Below the pieces are notes generated by a model. The model ran no database searches. It saw only the letters and a program-made list of their open reading frames with translations, and was not told the origin of the DNA. From the NCBI GenBank assembly GCA_030847615.1, contig JAUMIR010000004.1:271769501-271833500 (forward strand): 64,000 bases of DNA, given 5' to 3'. Numbering within the stretch: the stretch's first letter is position 1; the number at the start of each line of letters is the position of its first letter. Origin of the DNA: Gambelia wislizenii. Lineage: Eukaryota; Chordata; Lepidosauria; Squamata; Crotaphytidae. Below, piece by piece: positions 55,931 to 64,000 of the stretch. A program made the translations under genes and the position numbers.

Positions 55931-57110
55931 CTTACAGCGAGAGCGGGAACACTTCCCTGCATTGTACTTCCAGCAGACCAGGTGCCGTGCGTCCTTCTTC
56001 CAAGGCGGCTTGGTCGCCTCTGTCTTCCCCTTGATATGGGAGCCCACAATGACCAGCCACAGCTTATCGTTGATGAGGTCCCATCTGGCCCTGGCGTTGC
56101 GAGACACCCGCTTATGGAAGGCCGCATCATATTCAATGGCAGCTGTTTCCTCCACCAATGCCCTAGCTTTTAGCACATTTCCCAAATCGTTAGCCAGGTG
56201 CCACCCCTTGTCAGGGTAGGCCAGTTCCACGATCCTCATGAAGACAGTGTACCCAGCCAACCAGTTGAAGAATGTACGCTCGACGGAATCGGGCTTGGCC
56301 TTATCCTTAGCTTTCTCAGTCTTGGGGGTGCTACCCACCTCCCCCTCTGGTTTTAGCAGGGTGAAGACATCAACATAATATCCCTTAAGGATATTATCCC
56401 TAGTCTTCTTGTCCAGGTGGATCCCTGGCGGATCCTCGTCCTGAAAAAGACTAAGTGACGAGGTGCCCTGGGAAACCACCCCATCCTGCCAGGCCCTGGT
56501 GGGTCCTGAGGCAGAGGGATCCTGTTGGGTCCGTGCCTTGATGGCCCAGGCAGGCAGCCCTGGGACCAGGGCTACCGCCTTCCAATAACCCACCTGATCC
56601 AAGTCATCATCAGAGGACTCACCAGAGAAGCTATTGCTGTCCGACTCCCTCTTCCTCTTGGAGCGTCGCCTCTTTTCTGCATGCTTTGTTCTCCTTTGCT
56701 CCTTCCTTCTCTCCTTTGCACATTCTGGTGATAAGGCAGTTGATGAGATTATGCTGACATCACTTTCAGATGTGGAGCGGTTCTTGCGTTGCCACTGTGC
56801 CGTCCTCGCTGACTGCGAGAGTCTTTCAGCCCTGCCCCAAGGTTGGGCTGCGGCGCCATTCCACTTACTTCCACTTACCCTGCACCAGTCTGTTTGACTT
56901 TAGCTCTGCCATCTGTTCTGCCAGCAAAGCCACCGCCTGGGTTAGCTTCTGTAGGTTGGGAGCTTCTGAACCCGTCAAGAGCCCTTGGATCACCTCTGGG
57001 TGGTTGGCTGTCCCTGGCGGGTTGTTCTTGCCTGCTGCTGGAGCCCTTCGCCCCTTAGGAGCTAGAGCAGTCCAGGACCGGGGTCCTTTCCCTGTTTGTG
57101 CCCTAGTCAC
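55895..57110 (-). pseudogene. Gag-like ORF of the DIRS-order element
   Basis: 57110-56865 holds a helical stretch NLQKLTQAVALLAEQMAELK. 56602-55895 is open for 235 codons (first codon TTG, so not a true start) and reads VGYWKAVALVPGLPAWAIKA and then ends in a Cys/His cluster LVCWKYNAGKCSRSRCKFRH plus YCENC, as in the gag-like proteins of Ngaro/DIRS elements. At least one frameshift lies between the two parts. Confidence 0.65.
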
Positions 57111-58550
57111 CGGCCTATTGGGCTGGGACTTCTTCTTAGGGGGGCATGGTGAACGAGTGTAGTGATATCAGCTGTCATGTAGTGCCTGGTGAGTGATTTC
57201 AGCCCTGTGCCTTGGCTTGTCTGCCCTCCCTCTCAGCTTGTCCGCCCCACCTCCTAGCCCTGTATTGGGCTACTGTTGGCTTATCTGTCCTTGTCCGCCC
57301 TTCAACTGGCTTGTCCACCATTGCACTGGGTGGGGGTGCACCCCATAGCCCAACCAGGAACCCCGTGTGGGAGCTCCTGGCTTCCCCTCAGTCTGGGGTT
57401 CTCCAGGGGACTGCTCCACTGCAGGTTGCCCCTCCCCAGGAACCCTAGGGTATACTTCCATCTGCTTGAGACTGCCACTGGCCCTAGTTGCAGCCAGCTG
57501 CGGGTGATGTGAGCCACCTTACTGGCTCATCCCCCTGTCACCCTAGTACCCGGGACCACCCACTCCGCAGTCCGTGCCCCCTGGGCTGGGCTTCCTAGGC
57601 ACCTGCGCAGCTGCAGGTTGCCCCTTCCCCAGGAGCCCTAAATGGGGATCCTGTCCCCTGGAGGCTGCCACTGGGCCCAGCTTCTGCTGGCCGTGGATGC
57701 CGCGAACCTCCTCGCTGGCTTATCCCACCACCGCCCTGGAGGACCCGTGCCCCTGTGGGCTGCCCCGCTACCTGTGCCGTGCCCACTGGATTCCACTGCC
57801 ACCTCCCAGCCTGGGTCCCCCACCCTCAGTGGGCCCAAAGCCAAGCGAGCCGCCTCACTGGCCTCCCCACTGCTCACTGAGTCCGAGGGCACTGCTGTGA
57901 GCCACCTCGCCAGCCTCTGTGCCCCTACTCCCCGGTGGTGGCTACGAGCTGCCTCGCCTACCAACTGACAGAGCCAGCTGCCACTCCACTCTTCCCACTG
58001 CTGCCTTTGATGAGGCCACCACCTCGTCCTGCCTGGAGCTTAGTGCTCCTGGCCCACTGCTGCTGCATCCTCCTCTTCGCGGCCTTCCGCTGTTCTTGCC
58101 GCCATTGCTGCCCTCACCGCTGCTCCTCTGCTGGCCTCACCGTTCAGCTCTCCCCGGCGAGCTCTTCCTCAGTGGCTTCAGTTCTTCCCCAACAGTGGTC
58201 CTCTTCTCTGAGCTCCTAGAAGAGCTCCTTCCTCTTTGGCTTGTGAGATCCAACTGATCAGGGCTGAAAGGAGACTGCAGGCAGCAGTCTCCTCCTCCTC
58301 AGCCAATCAGAGGCTTCACTGGTCCCATGCCTCTGACTGGTCGAGGCAGCCACATGCCAGCCAATCAGGAAAGAGCAGCCTTTTTCCTATTAGCTGGTTT
58401 TCGATCCTCGCTCCAGCCGGCCTGAGCCAGCTGGAGAGAGGCCAGTAGGCAAGATGGCGGCACCCAGGAGCCACCACGAGGTCAGCAATGGGAGGGAGAG
58501 GAGCTCCCCCAGCTGCAAAACCCAGCTGTGAGACACGGTGAGTCCCGCAA

Positions 58551-59780
58551 ACGATTTATAGTTATTAGTTCTTTAGAAGTGAAAAAGTCAGTTGTTTTCT
58601 GTTGTCTTTTTTTGATTTCACAATATTTATTGCCTAATAGGATGGGATGCCTTGATATCTGTATAAAATCATTGTGGTGGATTTTGTGATACTTCAATAC
58701 CAAGAACTAAAAGTTGGACAATATTAACATGGTGTCCTACTTTAACTTTGATGAGTATAGCAGATATAGTCAAAATAGTATAGTATAAGAACAAAAGTAA
58801 TGCAAGTACACCAAGCTACCAATATAGTAAATCAAAACCTCAAAATTAGTTCTTGCTTCTGGGTTTATTTTTAGTGTTAATTTTTATTATTTTTTTAAAA
58901 AGTAAAATCTTTCCTTCTTTCTCCTTAGGGATATTCTAGGCTAAAACTTCTTGTTGTGTGCCTTCAAGCCAACCAAATGCCAGGAGGCATTTGTTTTACA
59001 ACTTTCACCTCTTAGCCATCAACAGCTTAACATCCTTTCGGCTTGAGTCCAACTGCGTCATTAGCTATACTACTACTTATACTTGTCCTCTGCTCTTCCC
59101 AGTAGCCCATTAAGTGCCTTCTGACCTGGATGTCTCATCTTCTGGCACTATCTCTTGTTTCATTTTATCTAATTATAGGGTTTTTAAGGGAGAAAGTGGT
59201 TTACCATTGCCCTTTTCTATGGAGTACTAACAAGCATTAGTTAGCTATGGTGCCACTGCTGTGGTTTCTGAGATATCTTCCACCAGTGTCATCCTAAACT
59301 GCTGCTGCTGCCCAGCAGCTGTTTGGTACATTTATTCTGGCTCCTCAGCAAAAGCCTGTCTGACGTGAGAGACCCTACCAGCAGCTACTGCTACTATCAG
59401 CATATCCCCTTGCCTCAGAGGAGCACGCAGTCCCACCACCCTAGAAAGGTAATTGTCAATATTAATAATGTTTGAGTCTTATAGAAAGATGGAACTTACA
59501 AAGTACCTGTTCCCCTGTAGTAATATGTTTACTAAGAACAATGCTGGAATCAAGCCAGTAAGCAATCTGAGCAAGAGATAAGAACTGACCTGCGCACAGC
59601 TAGTGTAAACAAGATCAAAAGCTGGAATGTAATCAAGCATGGCTTACTTCTTCAGGTAAAGAGAAATAAGAAATTGTATTATTATATGGAATGATGTTGT
59701 TGATGATGATGACTATTATTTGAATATATAAGAATGTGGACAGACCAGCCAGATAATAAAAAACCTCAAAATTAGGTCTT
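58551..59780. other. Intergenic, faint SINE remnant
   Basis: TTGTTGTGTGCCTTCAAGCC (58950) and GGTTTACCATTGCCC (59190) hint at an old tRNA-derived SINE. Nothing else recognised. Confidence 0.35.
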
Positions 59781-59787
59781 CTGTACA

Positions 59788-59892
59788 GTTATGGTGTAAG
59801 TTTATGCTCCTTACCACTGTGATGTACTACAAGTACCATGTGTCTTACAAGAATCAGATATGCTTCTTATGTCTTACAAGAAGATATCTTAC
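59788..59892 (+). repeat. Direct repeat, first copy
   Basis: Starts TTATGGTGTAAGTTTATG and includes ACTGTGATGTACTACAAG and CTTACAAGAATCAGATAT. Repeated at 61105-61195 with one main substitution and an indel. Confidence 0.85.
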
Positions 59893-61104
59893 AGGCATCA
59901 CAGTGATGAGAGGAAGCACCAAATGAAGGTAGCAAGAAGCCAGGACTGCGAGCCAGGATTCTTGTTTCTAGCACTTTAGGGATCCCAAGGCATGATTGCT
60001 TGATCAACAGATAAGCAAATGCCAGTCACAATAATAAAAACTATCTGATTTCAGTAGATGAGGGTAGTCTCACAGACTGTACCCATTAGGCTCTTTTCTA
60101 TGGTGTTCACACTCCCAACGAAAATGAGAACACTTTGACATTATAGTACTCTCTCTGACTGAAATGCTGGTTAACAGATATAGTCTCTGGATTTTTAGAG
60201 AATTAAGATGCAATTCTTCATTGATTTTCTTCTAGAATACAACAAGAAGTAATTTAGCACTTTTCTTCCCACTACATAGTTTTCATAGACTTATTCTCTA
60301 CAAAATTTGTGCTAAAGACAATAATGTGCTGTTTTCTAAACAAAACAGCTACATGTGAATTTTGTACAGAATATGTCCAGAATTGCCAAGATTCTCATCA
60401 GCCCGGGATTCTTCCCATTAGAGTTTCTCAACACTGAAGAAACAGGTTTTTGACCATTTTGTGATTTTTTTAAAAAAATATTCTTTCCACCTCAGACTCT
60501 TTGAAACAATGATTATAGCTATGCTAAATTAATACAGTGTATAGGAAATACTATAGTGCAATACTACCAAATATAGAAATTATGTGAATGTGTTGCAATG
60601 TGTAATACTCATATATTACAAATATGGGCTGGAATTGAGATCCACACGCATGTCCCTTATGTGTGCAGATGTGATTTTTCAGCCATTGCAGGGGTTGGTA
60701 TTCCTGTCCTCTCTGCATAGTACTCAAAGTTCCCCTCTCAACTTATTTTAAAGCCCAAAGCTTCCTCATACAGACATTCCATGCTTCAACATAAGCAGGT
60801 GGGATCAGAGAAGTATCTGGCAATGCCACACACACACCTCCCACAAGTTAGATGCACAATGATTACAAAATGCTGAGACCTATGGAGGACTCCGGCAGTT
60901 CTTAGTGCATATGTCATAGTTGTGCATCGACTATGGAGAGGGTAGCTATACCTTCTCCAATCCTGCCTGCTCACACTGAAACACAGAATGCCTGCATGAA
61001 GTGACTTCAGAGCTTTGAAATAAGTTGGGGTAGTAAATGGGTCAGCACAGTGTAATGTCTACATGCAGATATTTATGCAACACTGAGGGGATGTTGAATT
61101 GAGG
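59893..61104. other. Intergenic between the two direct repeats
   Basis: No gene or named repeat seen. Confidence 0.4.
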
Positions 61105-61195
61105 TTATGGTGTAAGTTTATGTTCCTTACCACTGTGATGTACTACAAGTACCATGTGTCTTACAAGAATCAGATATCTTACAAGAAGTTAATGT
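61105..61195 (+). repeat. Direct repeat, second copy
   Basis: Same sequence as 59788-59892. Just downstream, ATGATAGATGTCMCTTATAT-type units repeat twice (61229-61276). Confidence 0.85.
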
Positions 61196-61735
61196 AATGT
61201 ACCAGAAGTACCATGTGGCCTATAAATATGATAGATGTCCCTTATATAAGTATGATAGATGTCACTTATATAAAGACATCTACTCAGAGGCCCCATCTAT
61301 ATGAGGGGTGGAGGGGAAATACGAACACATCCGAAAATGCAGCCATTTGCAATGCTGCAACCTGTCTTAATGGTCAAAAGAGCCCTCCTGAAGTTCGCAT
61401 GACTCCTAGCCAGGATGGCGGCCACAAGTGATTTACTTGTGCTTTTAAATCTACCACCACCCAAATTTATTTAAGTTAACTTAAGTTCCAGAAATAAATA
61501 AAGAATAAAAATAAACTTTCTTACCCATCTGTTACCTTCAAATTCATTCACAAATTCTCATTCCATTTCCTCTCATTCTCTCCTCTTCAATTTCACTTTC
61601 CAACCTCTCTCTCTTATTTCATACAGCCTTCAACTTATTCAAACTCTCCAACATACTTTACCATCTTGACCTATCAAACATCACACATATACCAATCAAT
61701 CTCTTGGCTTCCTTCCTAACAATTTTAGTATATTA

Positions 61736-62658
61736 CAGTTGCCCCTCCACATTCGCTGCTTTCACATTCGCGGTTTTGATTATTCGCGGAAAGCTGCCTG
61801 CCCCACCCTCTCCACTCCATCCCTTCCCAAGGCAGCGAGGGACCCCCTACGCCACTTTGGGAAGGACAGAGGGTGGAGGAGAGTGGCGGCAAGGGCTTCA
61901 GAAGCCCCCGCAGCCACTCGGGGAAGGGCGGGGGAGTGGAGGAGAGTGATGGTGGGGGCTTCAGAAGCCCCCGTGGCCACTCTGGGAAGGGCGGGGGGGT
62001 GGAGGAGAGAGGCGGCAGGGGCTTTAGCAGCCCCCGTAGCCAATCTGGGAAGGGCGGGGAGGAGGAGAGTGATGGCGGGGGCTTCAGAAGCCCCCGAAAC
62101 CACTCTGGGAAAGACAAGGGGTGGAGGAGAGTGACGGCGGGGGCTTCAGAAGCCCCCGCAACCACTCTGGAAGGATGGGGGGTTGGAGGAGAGTGATGGC
62201 GGGGGCTTCAGTAGCCCACGCGGCCACTCTGGGAAGGGCGGAGGGGTGGAGGAGTGTGACGGCGGGGGCTTCAGTAGCCCACGCGGCCACTCTGGGAAGG
62301 GCAGGGGGTGGAGGAGTGTGACGGCAGGGGCTTCAGTAGCCCACGCGGCCACTCTGGGAAGGGCGGAGGGGTGGAGGAGTGTGATGGCGGGGGCTTCAGT
62401 AGCCCACGCGGCCACTCTGGGAAGGGCGGGGGGGTGGAGGAGTGTGACGGCAGGGGCTTCAGAAGCCCCCGCGGCCACTCTGGGAAGGGCGGGGGGTGGA
62501 GGAGAGTGACGGCGGGGGCTTCAGAAGCCCCCGCGGCCACTCCGGGAAGGGTGGGGGGTGGAGGAGAGTGACGGCGGGGGCTTCAGTAGCCCCTGCGGCC
62601 ACTCTGGGAAGGGCGGGGGGGTGGAGGAGAGTGACGGCGGGGGCTTCAGTAGGGCTTC
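61736..62658. mobile_element. Tigger/pogo-type MITE left end plus about 61-bp minisatellite
   Basis: CAGTTGCCCCTCCACATTCG follows a TA (61734-61735), matching the ends of 34564-36115. The sub-terminal ATTCGCGGTTTTGATTATTC follows. About 13 units of 61-63 bp run from about 61860, each with GGGGGCTTCAGAAGCCCCCG or the GTAGCCCACGCGG variant and GGGAAGGGCGGGG. The last unit is cut at 62657 by the palindrome, and no right end is found. Frames on both strands are artefacts of the array. Confidence 0.75.
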
Positions 62659-63151
62659 AATAAGGTTTTGCCTCTTTTTTCTTTGAGGAAGTGGTACCAG
62701 GAAAAGGAAGAATGACTAGCATTGCTGGTCTATGGACTTTTTCGGACGGAAGAAAAGTAACGCAAGCAGCGTCACCAGGTTGCGACGCTGCTGCACAAGA
62801 GGGCGCCAGTTTCGAACGACGCTCTTCCCAGCGGTACTATTGCAGTACCGTTGGGACATTTGAGCGTGATTTTTTTCCTTCCCAGCGTCATATTTTATAG
62901 CTGATTGCGAGTAAAATATGACGCTGGGAAGGAAAAAAATCACGTTCAAATGTCCCAGCGGTACTGCAACAGTACCGCTGGGAAGAGCGTCGTTCGAAAC
63001 TGGCGCCCTCTTGCATAGCAGCGTCGCAACCTGGCGACGCTGCTTGCGTTACTTTTCTTCCGTCCGAAAAAGTCCATAGACCAGCAATGCTAGTCATTCT
63101 TCCTTTTCCTGATACCACTTCCCCAAAGAAAAAAAGAGGCAAAACCTTATT
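62659..63151. repeat. Near-perfect long palindrome containing GGACTTTTTCGGACGG inverted ends
   Basis: Arms of about 240 bp pair almost fully around a 14-base centre near 62905. Inside it 62734-63075 starts GGACTTTTTCGGACGG and ends with its complement, like the MITEs at 2875 and 27483, but pairing continues about 75 bp further on each side (AATAAGGTTTTGCCTC to its complement). Confidence 0.85.
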
Positions 63152-64000
63152 ATTCGAGACATTGACAAAATAGTGAGTATTGTTAGATAGAAAAGTAGCA
63201 TTTTAAAGCCACATTGGCATGAAAGGTATCCAAATCAGCAAATAAGGTAATAATAGAGTTCAACGTTTTAGTCCCAAATTTTGTGTATTAGGTTAGATGT
63301 GTGGGAAGTATACTGGCTTTCTGTGACCAAGTATAGTCCTCAGTAATGGCATGTTACAAAATAACATGATTGTTATGGGTGTGGTGTTTTTACAATGCTT
63401 ATTCATTTATTTAATAGGATTCCACATAATCTGTGATATCTAAACTGATATCTCATTTTTAGCCAGCATTATTTAGACATAGAGATTGGTGTGGCATGCT
63501 CCACCCTTCTGTGAGGAAATTTCTCCATGGGAGAGGCAGACAAATGTGAAAACTCTCAAGCTTCAAAACAAAGAACTTCAAATGAAGGAATCATTGTTGT
63601 CAAAGCAAGGTGGTTGGAGGCAAGGAAAGTTCAGGATTTCAAGAAACAGTAAGTACAAACATGTTTGATTTCTCCCTACTGAATATTATTTTATCTCTCA
63701 AGAAGCAGTGACTGTTGATAGGTGGACAAGTTGACAACATCCACAGTGCTCTGGATGTGGTCTTTGTATGTCAGAGAGGGAGTGAGAGCCATGACAAAAA
63801 TATTCAGGAAAAAATCCAAACAACGTGGACTTCTATGCAAAGTGAGGTTAGCGGTGACAGAGTTTTCTCAGAAAAATGCCCATGGAGAAATTATAGTTCA
63901 GCTTTAGTGGAACTGAAAATTATTTCTTCTTGAGTGACAATATTGGCAACTATAATATGTTCATTGAGCTATGTAGAGAGCCAACTATTGAGACAAGTTT
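63152..64000. other. Intergenic, unrecognised
   Basis: Small ORFs at 63486-63668 and 63715-63933 have no family motif. Confidence 0.4.

Larger units (their letters stand above)
53000..58550 (-). mobile_element. DIRS-order (Ngaro/DIRS-like) tyrosine-recombinase retroelement, decayed
   Basis: Minus-strand order: GC-rich leader (58.5-57.1 kb), gag-like (about 57.1-55.9), reverse transcriptase (55.9-54.7), RNase H (54.7-54.1) and tyrosine recombinase (54.06-53.27 kb). Integration by a recombinase in place of an integrase defines this order. Several frameshifts, one in-frame stop and a changed catalytic motif show it is dead. Terminal or split direct repeats could not be confirmed, so the boundaries are approximate and the Ngaro or DIRS choice is open. 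Confidence 0.7.

Noticed and set aside
56770..58257. Plus-strand ORFs of 70-130 codons
   Set aside because: Antisense to the gag-like region and leader of the DIRS-order element, low complexity, no motif.
61725..62571. Overlapping ORFs on both strands
   Set aside because: Products of the 61-bp minisatellite; every frame repeats the same short peptide.

Overview
The window looks like nuclear DNA of a squamate reptile, probably an iguanian-type lizard. It has spliced exons with GT-AG borders, a near-full-length CR1 LINE, L2-, BovB- and L1-type LINE fragments, tRNA-derived Sauria-type SINEs, a 5S-rRNA-derived SINE, Penelope-like elements (PLE), a DIRS-order tyrosine-recombinase retroelement, and many MITEs. 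The species cannot be fixed from sequence alone.

Only one host gene is supported. It is a plus-strand TMEM68-like (DIESL/acyltransferase family) gene whose last five coding exons lie at 3718-3882, 6340-6533, 14899-14959, 16149-16288 and 23819-23923. They join in frame and encode about 222 C-terminal residues. The N-terminal part, with the expected membrane segments, must lie left of position 1. The protein diverges enough from TMEM68 as I know it that a paralogue is likelier than the orthologue.

Introns (to 23818): a palindromic MITE (2875-3176), a PLE inverted pair (4978-5717), a CR1 3' fragment split by a second PLE pair (6925-8510), a minisatellite MITE (10185-10835), a pogo/Tigger-type MITE hit by a LINE fragment (12368-13174), an L2-like LINE (13224-14790), and foldback and tandem repeats (16.8-17.2, 19.1, 20.1-20.4, 21.0-22.2 kb).

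Downstream (24-64 kb) is intergenic and packed with nested mobile elements. It includes a MITE inside a SINE (24.4-24.9 kb), a MITE split by a CR1 tail (27.5-28.0 kb), a degraded CR1 (28.4-29.7 kb), a GC-rich Tigger-type MITE (34564-36115), and five copies of one roughly 535-bp MITE family (36.3, 37.7, 39.5, 40.3-45.6 and 48.7-51.5 kb). One of those copies holds both a PLE and a CR1 with two open ORFs; another holds an L1. A DIRS-order element (about 53.0-58.5 kb, minus strand) and a minisatellite plus a near-perfect 490-bp palindrome (61.7-63.15 kb) complete the window.

Main points: a MITE group with GGACTTTATCAGA-type ends and 3-bp target duplications verified at eight insertions; hammerhead-ribozyme-like motifs on PLE ends; three Tigger-type MITEs that each carry a GC-rich minisatellite; and an almost intact CR1 whose empty site can be read from sister MITE copies.
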